Positions 57,290 to 64,000 of a stretch of DNA of 64,000 nucleotides are shown here, one piece after another; positions within the stretch are counted from its first letter, which is position 1, and every line of letters begins with the position of its first letter. Made by a program: the position numbers and the translations under genes. The notes under the pieces are model-generated. The model did not search any database and was not told where the DNA came from. It saw only the letters and a list, made by a program, of their open reading frames with translations. Source of the DNA: Sanguibacter gelidistatuariae (GTDB lineage Bacteria; Actinomycetota; Actinomycetes; Actinomycetales; Cellulomonadaceae); NCBI RefSeq assembly GCF_900096585.1, contig NZ_FMYH01000006.1, forward strand, positions 1-64,000, written 5' to 3'.

Positions 57290-60031
57290 TCACGCCGTGG
57301 CTGGCGCGGTGAAGCTGGCGGGGTCTGCCTTGAAGCTGGCTGCACAGTGCTTGGAACAGAAGTAGTACGTGGCGCCCCCATACTCGGCGCTGGCCGCAGC
57401 TGTAGTCGGGTCGACGGCCATTCCACAGACCGGATCAATGGCCTTCTCGGTCACCTTGGACATTTCTCCTACCTTCTCTTCATCGCGTCCGACGTCCACC
57501 ACCGGGTCGATGGTTGGTACGCGGACAGCGTCTGGGATGGTCCGCGGCGTGAACCTGCGGAGCCGGTTGGCGTTGGCGACCACCGACAGCGACGACAGTG
57601 CCATGGCCCCCGCGGCGATCATGGGGCTCAGGGTCAAACCGAACGCCGGGTAGAGCACCCCGGCGGCGATCGGGATCCCGATCGCGTTGTAGATGAACGC
57701 GAAGACCAGGTTCTGTCTGATGTTGCGCATCGTGGCCCGGGACAGGTCGATCGCGGTCACGAGGCCGGAGAGCGCGCCGGAGATCAGGGTGATGTCTGAG
57801 GACTCGATGGCCACGTCTGTGCCGGTGCCGATGGCCGAGCCGACGTCGGCCTGGGCCAGTGCGGGAGCGTCGTTGATGCCGTCCCCGACCATGCCGACGA
57901 CCCGTCCCTCGGCCTGCAGTCGTTGGATCTCGCGCGCTTTGTGCTCGGGCATGACCTCGGCGACCACGCGGCGGATGCCGACCTGTCGGGCAATGGCGGC
58001 AGCGGTGGCGCGGTTGTCGCCGGTCATCATCACCACGTCGAGGCCGCGAGCCTGCAAGGCGGCGACTGCGGCGGCAGAGCCGGGCTTGAGAGTGTCTGCC
58101 ACGCCGATCACCCCGGCCGGTCGGCCGTCGATGGCGACGAGCATCGGGGTCTTGCCGTCAGATGCGAGCCGGCCCGAATCAGCGGCCAGTTCGTCGGGGT
58201 CGATGCCAGCCCCGAGCAGCAGGCGCTGGTTGCCGACCAGGACCTCGCGGCCTGCGACCAGGGCCCGCACCCCCTGACCTGTCACGGAGTCGAATGCGAC
58301 GGCTTCCTCGAGTCGCAGCCCCCGCTCGCGGGCACCGGCGACGATCGCGGTGGCGAGCGGGTGCTCGGAGGGCCGCTCCACGGCCGCGACCAACGCCAGC
58401 AGCTCGTCGTTGGCGAACCCGTGAGCCGGAAGGACATCGGTCAGCGCAGGGGCGCCCTTGGTGATGGTTCCGGTCTTGTCCAGCACGACGGTGTCGAGCT
58501 TGTGGGCAGTCTCCAAGGCCTCGGCCGAGCGGATGAGGATGCCGGCGCCAGCCCCCTTCCCCGTGCCCACCGTGATCGACAAAGGGGTGGCCAGACCCAG
58601 TGCACATGGGCAGGCAATGATCAGTACCGAGACGGCTGCGACCATGGCGAAGATGAAGGCCGGTGGGGGGCCGACCAGTGACCAGACCACGAAGGTCCAG
58701 ATCGCGATCGCGATGACCGCGGGCACGAAGTAGCTGGAGACCTCGTCCACCAGGCGCTGGATCGGGGCCTTGGAACCTTGCGCCTCGCGGACCAGCTTGA
58801 TGATCTGGGCGAGCATCGTGTCTGACCCGACCTTGGTCGCGGTGTAGCGGAAGGTCCCGGTCTGGTTGATGGTGGCGCCGATGACAGTGTCACCGGTCGT
58901 CTTGGTCACCGGGATGGGCTCCCCGGTGACCATCGCCTCATCCACAGCGGAGCGGCCCTCGAGCACTTCCCCGTCCACCGGAAGCTTCTCTCCTGGGCGC
59001 ACGACCACGACATCTCCCGTGACAACCTCCTCGATCGGGATGTCGGCCTCCGTCCCGTCGCGGATGACACGAGCGGTGCGCGGCTGCAGCCCGATCAGGG
59101 TCCGGATCGCCTCACCGGTGCCGGCCTTGGCCTTGGTCTCCAGCAGTCGACCGAGCAGGATCAGGGTGATGATCACCCCGACCGCCTCGTAGTACACCTC
59201 ACGCACCTCCACCGGCAGCGCCCCCGGCGCGAAGGTGACGACGAGGCTGTATCCGAAGGCAGCGATGGTGCCCAGCGTGATCAGGGAGTTCATGTCGGCC
59301 GCGCGATGGCTCAGCGCCAACCACCCGGTGCGGTGCACGGGCCACCCGGTGTAGAGCATCACCGGGGCGATGAGGACGAGCTGTATCCAGGGGTCCAGCA
59401 GAGGTGCTGGGACCCAGTCGGCCATGAAGACATCTCGCGCCATGACGGCGAAGAGCACCGGCAAGGTCAGCACCGCACCAACGACCACACGCCGTCGCAA
59501 GTCACGGATCTCCACGTCACGCTCCTCCGCGCCCTCGTCCGTCTGGAGGACTCCGGACATCGCGCCCTGCAAGGCCTCCTGCGCAGGCCGAGCACGGCTT
59601 GTAGCTATTGGTGCGGTGACCTCGTTCGCCAGGCCCGGTCCGCTCGCGGGCGCCCCGGCATCCGTGACATGCAGGTGACCTCGGACCATGTTCATACCGC
59701 AGGCGAACTCGAAGTCACCCGTCGTCTCCGGCATGAGCTCTACTGTCGTGGTCTGGTAGGCCGGAAGGATCTGGTTGACCTTGAAGGCCGGCATGACCAC
59801 CCGGGAAGTGCAGTCTCCCGTCTCCTGCCGGTCGAACTCCATCCGCACCGGGACCCCGCGGGTCACCTGGATGACGTCCGGGCTGTAGCCACCCTGGACC
59901 TTGACCCTGACCACCTGCACTCCCTCGTCCATGACGGCCTGGCGGACCTTCTTCGGACCGAAGAAGAACCACGCCATGAAGCCGGTCAACGCAAGGGCCG
60001 CGACGATGATGACGATCTCAGAACCGGTCAT
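57290..60031 (-). CDS. copA: Cupredoxin-CopA-YHS fusion, copper-exporting P1B ATPase
   Basis: This 913-residue protein has three parts. An N-terminal membrane anchor ([20 protein letters not shown]) and a cupredoxin-like domain (35-125) come first, with candidate ligands in [15 protein letters not shown] and [14 protein letters not shown]. The ATPase follows, with TGEP ([12 protein letters not shown]), the copper motif CPC in [47 protein letters not shown] and [12 protein letters not shown]. The C-terminal YHS domain (about 860-910) carries [12 protein letters not shown] and [19 protein letters not shown] marks Cu(I) export. The gene overlaps the upstream chaperone by 4 bp. There is no N-terminal HMA domain; the separate chaperone and cupredoxin may replace it. 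Confidence 0.93.
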   Translation of the reverse strand: MTGSEIVIIVAALALTGFMAWFFFGPKKVRQAVMDEGVQVVRVKVQGGYSPDVIQVTRGVPVRMEFDRQETGDCTSRVVMPAFKVNQILPAYQTTTVELMPETTGDFEFACGMNMVRGHLHVTDAGAPASGPGLANEVTAPIATSRARPAQEALQGAMSGVLQTDEGAEERDVEIRDLRRRVVVGAVLTLPVLFAVMARDVFMADWVPAPLLDPWIQLVLIAPVMLYTGWPVHRTGWLALSHRAADMNSLITLGTIAAFGYSLVVTFAPGALPVEVREVYYEAVGVIITLILLGRLLETKAKAGTGEAIRTLIGLQPRTARVIRDGTEADIPIEEVVTGDVVVVRPGEKLPVDGEVLEGRSAVDEAMVTGEPIPVTKTTGDTVIGATINQTGTFRYTATKVGSDTMLAQIIKLVREAQGSKAPIQRLVDEVSSYFVPAVIAIAIWTFVVWSLVGPPPAFIFAMVAAVSVLIIACPCALGLATPLSITVGTGKGAGAGILIRSAEALETAHKLDTVVLDKTGTITKGAPALTDVLPAHGFANDELLALVAAVERPSEHPLATAIVAGARERGLRLEEAVAFDSVTGQGVRALVAGREVLVGNQRLLLGAGIDPDELAADSGRLASDGKTPMLVAIDGRPAGVIGVADTLKPGSAAAVAALQARGLDVVMMTGDNRATAAAIARQVGIRRVVAEVMPEHKAREIQRLQAEGRVVGMVGDGINDAPALAQADVGSAIGTGTDVAIESSDITLISGALSGLVTAIDLSRATMRNIRQNLVFAFIYNAIGIPIAAGVLYPAFGLTLSPMIAAGAMALSSLSVVANANRLRRFTPRTIPDAVRVPTIDPVVDVGRDEEKVGEMSKVTEKAIDPVCGMAVDPTTAAASAEYGGATYYFCSKHCAASFKADPASFTAPATA

Positions 60032-60345
60032 CGCACACCTCCAAGAAAGAACTCACTGTTGTCTAGCTCGCTGATTCGCGTCGCCAGGACATGTTCAGGT
60101 CCGTGGTCGTGGGGACCGGCGCGCCTGTCGTCGGCCGCCAAGACGAACCCTGCCTGCTCGACCGCCGCGCGGATCTGGTCGGTTCTCATGGCTGCACCGC
60201 TGGTGACCACGACGGGCGATCGGCCACCGACGACCAGGTCGATGGCCGCGCCGCTCACCCCAGCGACCGTGCGCATCTGCTCCAGCACCTCGGCCAGGCA
60301 CGACCCGCAGGTCAATCCCTCGACGGCAAACGCGGTGGTGACCAT
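60028..60345 (-). CDS. HMA-type copper chaperone
   Basis: The gene encodes 105 residues. The heavy-metal-associated domain has the CxxC in [20 protein letters not shown], then [21 protein letters not shown] His-containing tail ([16 protein letters not shown]) extends it by about 35 residues beyond the usual 70. It overlaps the ATPase start by 4 bp and should deliver Cu(I) to it. A CsoR-type operator sits 24 bases upstream of the start at 60345, overlapping the expected promoter. Confidence 0.92.
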   Translation of the reverse strand: MVTTAFAVEGLTCGSCLAEVLEQMRTVAGVSGAAIDLVVGGRSPVVVTSGAAMRTDQIRAAVEQAGFVLAADDRRAGPHDHGPEHVLATRISELDNSEFFLGGVR

Positions 60346-60368
60346 GATTCAACCTTCCAGCTCGGCAA

Positions 60369-60385
60369 GTACCCCGGGGGGGTAT
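60369..60385. promoter_or_regulatory. CsoR-type operator 4 (chaperone-copA promoter)
   Basis: The block is GTACCCCGGGGGGGTAT (60369-60385), 17 bp, with arms TACCCC and GGGGTA. It lies 24-40 bases upstream of the chaperone start. It is the same block as at 44030 and 52821. Confidence 0.75.
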
Positions 60386-60605
60386 CTCAACAATGGACCT
60401 GGTTCGCGACGACGTCAACACGGGATCGACGAAGATTCGATGAAGCGTCGCGTCCCTCTGAGCGACGAGCGCGTCTATGTGCTGGTCTTCATCGAACCTT
60501 GACCGTTCCTCATGGTGTTCTTCGTCCAGGTCCGCAACTGTTCATGGTGGGCACGGCTCGGACCCGGCACCAGGCCAGCCGCCGCGCCCACGGACGGAGA
60601 CAATC

Positions 60606-61400
60606 GTGCAACCGGTGCTGTTCTCGATCCTGGGCGTAGACGTCCAGACCTACGGGGTGAGCAAGGCTCTCGCTGCCCTGGCAGGGGCCTATCTGCTCGG
60701 CCGCGCCTTCGAGCGTCAGGGTCTGAAGAGAGACTCGGCCCACTCACTGGTGCTGTGGGCGACCGTCTGGGGCTTCGTCGCAGCGAAGATCTACTTCTTG
60801 CTCGAGCAAGGTGGTGGTATCACTGTCCACGACCTCGGCGGGATGGGGTTCACCTGGTACGGCGGCCTGGTTGGTGGCGTGCTGTCTGCGCTGGTCGTCA
60901 TCCATCGTCACCGGTTGCCACTCGGCGTCGTCGCCGGCGCCATCGCCGTGCCCCTCACCGTCGCATACGGGATCGGTCGGCTCGGCTGCTTCTTCTCCGG
61001 TGACGGCACCTATGGCGAGCCGTCATCGTTGCCGTGGGCGATGTCGTTCCCTAACGGCGTGGTCGCCACCACCGTCCCGGTCCACCCCACCCCCCTGTAT
61101 GAGGCGTTGGCGGCCGTGGTGATCGCCGCGGCACTGTGGGCACTGGGCAGGCGGTGGAAGCCCGTAGCCGTCTTCGGGGCATACCTCGTCCTGAGTGGCA
61201 CCGCCCGTTTCCTCGTCGAGATCGTCCGCGTCAACGACCCCGCCCTGCTCGGGCTCACCCAACCACAGCTGTGGTCCATCGTCTCGGTCGTGGCAGGAGG
61301 AGTCCTCGTCGCCCGCGCCCGCCCGCTCCGCTTCACCGCTGACCGAGGTCCGGGCGCACCGCACCGCCCGACCCACCTCCCCGAGACGGCGAACGCCTGA
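60606..61400 (+). CDS. lgt: Prolipoprotein diacylglyceryl transferase (Lgt), metal-cluster paralogue
   Basis: The gene encodes 264 residues from a GTG at 60606, with GGAG upstream, and has about seven membrane helices. Lgt signatures are GMGFTWYGGLVGGVLSALVV, IGRLGCFFSGDGTYGEPSSL (the family motif region with conserved Arg and Glu/Asp) and HPTPLYEALAAVVI. It adds diacylglycerol to the lipobox Cys of lipoproteins, the step before LspA. It lies divergent from the copper chaperone-ATPase pair. The lipoproteins at 53579 and 54540 are natural substrates. A broken relative lies at 45068. Confidence 0.9.
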   Translation: MQPVLFSILGVDVQTYGVSKALAALAGAYLLGRAFERQGLKRDSAHSLVLWATVWGFVAAKIYFLLEQGGGITVHDLGGMGFTWYGGLVGGVLSALVVIHRHRLPLGVVAGAIAVPLTVAYGIGRLGCFFSGDGTYGEPSSLPWAMSFPNGVVATTVPVHPTPLYEALAAVVIAAALWALGRRWKPVAVFGAYLVLSGTARFLVEIVRVNDPALLGLTQPQLWSIVSVVAGGVLVARARPLRFTADRGPGAPHRPTHLPETANA

Positions 61401-61565
61401 GAGGGCAGCTCCGGGCTACGCAGGAAGATCTTCAGTGATTCTTCGTCGCTTCTGCATCTGCACGCACGGGTGGGACCCGCAGTCTCATGAGGTCAGCAGT
61501 TGACGTCGACACCTTCGCGAAAGACGTCCACAACACGCACAACGAGAGAGATCTGGGTGAGGACG

Positions 61566-61838
61566 ATGAACAAGCAGGGTCACAATCACGGTGGGAAGAC
61601 CCACCTCCTGGGAATGCTGGGTATCGCTGCAGTGGTGCTGGTCGTCCTGCTCGCCGCTGGGCGCTCCTTCGGTGAAGCGCTGCCGCTGGCCGCCGTACTG
61701 GCCTGCCCGTTGATGATGGTCGGGATGATGTTCATGATGAGGAAGGGGCACGACAAGTCCGACCACGACACTACGAAACCACCGGCACCGAACCCGACCT
61801 CGCCGGCGCCGAGCAGCTCCGTACACCAGGGCCACTGA
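61566..61838 (+). CDS. DUF2933-like Met/His-rich membrane protein
   Basis: The gene encodes 90 residues from the ATG at 61566, with GAGG four bases upstream. The start MNKQGHNHGGKTHLLGMLGI leads into one or two helices and the Met-rich stretch LACPLMMVGMMFMMRKGHDK, with a His-containing tail ending HQGH. It shares its plan with the protein at 45734. Location after lgt in a copper module suggests a copper-handling role; the function is unproven. Confidence 0.8.
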   Translation: MNKQGHNHGGKTHLLGMLGIAAVVLVVLLAAGRSFGEALPLAAVLACPLMMVGMMFMMRKGHDKSDHDTTKPPAPNPTSPAPSSSVHQGH

Positions 61839-61951
61839 GCCCTGATCCGAAAGATCGGGAGTGGCCCGGGAGGGTGACATCGGGCTCCGCTCGCTGTTCT
61901 GGAGCGAATCGACCTGCCCCGCTGCTACCAGGAGGCACCCTCCTTTGGCTT

Positions 61952-62467
61952 CTAGGCAACGGCGACGTCCTTCGATATCAGCTCTGCCCAGTGAGATACC
62001 AGGCCTCGTGGAAGGTCCAGGTCTGGCCACGCGTCAATGAGCAGTGCCCCGTCGACGATCGAGAGGATGTCCTCCGGGCTGCCCTCAGACAGCACCGCTC
62101 GGTATGCGCGGATCCGGTCGCTGCGCACGCTGAGGTCGAGTTCGCGCCGCTGCCCCGACCACGCCACGTGCAACGGCAGCGTCACGGTCCTTGTCGCCTG
62201 TTGAGGGCTCAGTCGTGGCAGATGTGACGGGACGCTGTAGGCGGAGCCGCGCGCCCCCAGGACCTCATGGAACGTGATCTCGTCTGCGGCCTCAAGACGG
62301 TGCCCGGTCAGGTGGAGCAACCGGGTGAGGGTGTCTCCGGTCGGGGACTTGCGCCCGTTCTCGTACGCGGAGATCGCGGTGCGCGCCGTACCGGCCTGGT
62401 CTGCGAGCTCTTGCGCAGTCATGCCGGCGTCCAGCCGCGCCTGCCGCAGCAGTGTTGCAACGCTCAT
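61952..62467 (-). CDS. XRE-family HTH regulator
   Basis: The gene encodes 171 residues from the ATG at 62467, with GGAGG about seven bases upstream. The N-terminal HTH reads LLRQARLDAGMTAQELADQA and TARTAISAYENGRKSPTGDT. The C-terminal 100 residues (RLSPQQATRTVTLPLHVAWS, then GSPEDILSIVDGALLIDAWP and DLDLPRGLVSHWAELI) are not a family I can name. They may be an antitoxin-like or ligand domain. It stands alone, and no toxin partner is visible next to it. Confidence 0.85.
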   Translation of the reverse strand: MSVATLLRQARLDAGMTAQELADQAGTARTAISAYENGRKSPTGDTLTRLLHLTGHRLEAADEITFHEVLGARGSAYSVPSHLPRLSPQQATRTVTLPLHVAWSGQRRELDLSVRSDRIRAYRAVLSEGSPEDILSIVDGALLIDAWPDLDLPRGLVSHWAELISKDVAVA

Positions 62468-62786
62468 CGCCGGACCTCCATCCGCATTCCGTCGGGCCGT
62501 CTCGTATCCGATCGTAGACGTATCTGCCAGCCGCGGCAAGCGCCACGTGATCCTGTCGCGATCTCGCAGTCCCATCACCAAACACGCCCGCGCCGCTCCC
62601 ACCGCCGACCACGCCCCAACAGCCAGCTGGGCGTCGCATCACTTGCCCTCCCCTACGACCGCGCCCTCAGCCAGCTGGGAGGAATTCCCCCGGACCCACG
62701 CGGCTATTCCCGCCGCACCCGAACCGCCATCACCGCGTCGAACTACGCTTCCTGGGCGCTACGCACCGGAACCACCTCGTACAAAA
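62468..62786. other. Non-coding stretch before the repeat
   Basis: I see no supported gene. The left half should hold the promoter of the XRE regulator. The right end meets the boundary of the 1-kb direct repeat copy B at about 62816. Confidence 0.45.
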
Positions 62787-63155
62787 TCAGATGACCCGCA
62801 GTCCCTGAACCATTCTGTACACGCTCCAGATCTGCCCCACGGTCGCCACAGGGATCTGCGTCAGGTGGATCAACCCCCGCGTCAGGACAGTCACCTCGAC
62901 ATACCCGGTCACCGCCGTGGCCTGGGATGCCATCACCGGAATCGCGAGAATCCAGCCAATGAACGGGATGCACAGCAGGAGCAGTCCGAGGACGACGCTG
63001 CTGGTCGGCAGGTACGAATAGGTCCAGGTGCGGTCGGCCACGATCCACTGGGCGCCTTGGAGCGGTGCGGCGCCGTTGGGGGTGATGATCCAGCCGTTGA
63101 TGATGCCGATGTCACCGAGGACCGCGTCGTAGGGGTAGCTCTGGATGGTGTCCAT
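62787..63155 (-). CDS. Unknown small membrane protein (repeat copy B)
   Basis: The gene encodes 122 residues starting MDTIQSYPYDAVLGDIGIIN. It is almost identical to the product at 50173 over the first 105 residues (SSVVLGLLLLCIPFIGWILA membrane helix) and then differs (ATVGQIWSVYRMVQGLRVI). It lies 27 bases after the ArdC-like gene on the same strand and is probably co-transcribed with it. The conserved gene pair suggests a plasmid or mobile-element function. The family is not recognised. Confidence 0.68.
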   Translation of the reverse strand: MDTIQSYPYDAVLGDIGIINGWIITPNGAAPLQGAQWIVADRTWTYSYLPTSSVVLGLLLLCIPFIGWILAIPVMASQATAVTGYVEVTVLTRGLIHLTQIPVATVGQIWSVYRMVQGLRVI

Positions 63156-63818
63156 TCCCTGATGCTCACCCCGCACCGGTCGTCACCGAAGGCCAAAAAC
63201 GGGGTTCTGTGGATGAGTAGGCACTTCGGCGGGGTATGGATGGTGAGTTGACGTCGTCACCGGCACCACCGACAGGGTCACCGCCGGCGTCCGCTCCCCC
63301 ATGCCCGACGCCGCCTCGAGGTCTGCCACGATCCCGCGGGCGACGGTGAGCACCTGGGTGGCGCTCTCGCGCAGCACCTGGGGGTCGCCGCCGGCCCAGC
63401 CCGCGACGTAGGGCACCGTGTACCCCGTGGTGTCCATCCCCGCGCCGGTGGCCACGAGGTAGGCGATCGACTCCGCTTCGACCTCGGCCCGGCCGCGGCA
63501 CAAGGCGTCCTGGTGATAGTCAACGAGGCGGTGCTCGTGGTCGGCGCGGATGTGGCCGAGCTCGTGCGCGAGGGTCTTGGCCGCTTGTGCAGGCGCGACG
63601 TCGGCGCGGACCCTGACCGTGCGGGTCGCGAAGCTCGTAGAACCGTTCGCGCCAGCGCAGTCACCACGCTCGAGCCCATACCCGGCGTCGCCGGTGAGGC
63701 TGGCGAGCGTGTCCCAGAGGTGAGCCGGCGCGGCGCCCTGGAGCAGCGCGGGTGCGCCGTCGGGCAGGGGCTTACCGTCGGTCTGGGACAGGTCGAAGAC
63801 GTGCACGATCCGGAACCC
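62816..63818. repeat. 1-kb direct repeat, copy B
   Basis: This stretch matches 50206-51204 in the same orientation. The match ends at CGATCCGGAACCC, after which copy B continues into the rest of the ArdC-like gene while copy A joins NapH-like DNA. Copy B therefore looks like the parent form. Confidence 0.85.
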
Positions 63819-64000
63819 AGCCAGAACCCTTCGGGGGGCTTGGTCGGTGTCCCCCGGGCCAAGTCCATCAGCGCCCACCGCGTCTGAGCCTCGTGCATGC
63901 GCCGGTGGTGCGTTCTCGGCCGAGGTGGCGCGAGGCCCGTAGGTGCACGGCGTGAGGATGGCGATGCCCTTCTCACCCTTGACCACGTGCCGCCCGAGCT
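63183..64000 (-). CDS. ArdC-like antirestriction protein (runs off right edge)
   Basis: The frame is open from the right window edge, with GRHVVKGEKGIAILTPCTYG matching the end of the ArdC N-terminal ssDNA-binding domain. A linker and FRIVHVFDLSQTDGKPLPDG follow, then the C-terminal zinc-metallopeptidase motif LAHELGHIRADHEHRLVDYH with AEVEAESIAYLVATGAG (His-Glu-x-x-His and the distal acidic ligand). ArdC proteins are carried by conjugative elements and help incoming DNA escape restriction. The first part is beyond the window. This copy has Gln where copy A has a stop. Confidence 0.82.
   Translation of the reverse strand, partial: LGRHVVKGEKGIAILTPCTYGPRATSAENAPPAHARGSDAVGADGLGPGDTDQAPRRVLAGFRIVHVFDLSQTDGKPLPDGAPALLQGAAPAHLWDTLASLTGDAGYGLERGDCAGANGSTSFATRTVRVRADVAPAQAAKTLAHELGHIRADHEHRLVDYHQDALCRGRAEVEAESIAYLVATGAGMDTTGYTVPYVAGWAGGDPQVLRESATQVLTVARGIVADLEAASGMGERTPAVTLSVVPVTTSTHHPYPAEVPTHPQNPVFGLR

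Overview
The window is high-GC DNA with many GTG starts, 4-bp start/stop overlaps, a CmtR-type regulator, a MobF relaxase next to a DUF4913-like gene, and a c-di-AMP riboswitch ahead of an NlpC/P60 gene. Together these point to an actinomycete, probably of the Micrococcales. Almost everything here is accessory DNA: integrative-element, plasmid-type and insertion-sequence material carrying defence and metal-resistance genes, with many broken copies.

Layout. 0-2.3 kb: an IS3-family end that truncates nhaA, a TIR-domain gene, and a phd-doc toxin-antitoxin pair with a perfect operator palindrome. 2.5-4.1 kb: the 3' 45 bases of a tRNA-Pro(GGG) gene with its terminator, then a tyrosine integrase, which looks like an attachment junction. 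4.3-20.7 kb: a four-gene, translationally coupled operon on the minus strand. It encodes an SNF2-type helicase, a 1579-residue adenine-methyltransferase-like protein, a 2143-residue DEAD/DEAH helicase with a DUF1998-type region, and a UvrD-like helicase with a RelE/ParE-like N-terminus. Content and order parallel class 1 DISARM (drmD, drmMI, drmA, drmB, drmC), but the DrmA- and DrmB-like parts are fused and the last gene is not a phospholipase-D nuclease. This is the best candidate for an under-described system.

20.7-27.5 kb: an integrase remnant, a DsbA-like gene with a ccdA broken by one stop codon, fragments of a cation transporter and of a relaxase, then an intact cmtR / P-type ATPase / lspA / thioredoxin-like operon for Cd/Pb/Zn-type metals. 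27.6-33.0 kb: an IS110-type element split by an IS3-type element, which is itself split by an IS30-type and a second IS110-type element. 33.5-37.5 kb: a complete MobF relaxase-helicase and a DUF4913-like gene. 37.7-50 kb: an ArsR-type regulator with a P-type ATPase lacking the CPx motif, a large copper-type ATPase, remnants of copA, csoR and lgt, YHS, ABM and SHOCT proteins, a two-component system, and a divergent glutaredoxin / CcdA-like / redoxin operon.

50-64 kb: a second copper module (NapH-like pseudogene, VanY-type peptidase, lipoproteins including DUF305, NlpC/P60 with riboswitch, a cupredoxin-CopA-YHS fusion with a copper chaperone, lgt, a DUF2933-like protein and an XRE regulator). 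It is bounded by two direct copies, about 1 kb each, of a membrane-protein plus ArdC-like gene pair. Four CsoR-type operators of the form TACCCC-N-GGGTA recur at copper genes in both modules, yet the only csoR in the window is broken.

All identifications come from reading motifs and architecture. No database search was run, and family names marked as inference should be read that way.
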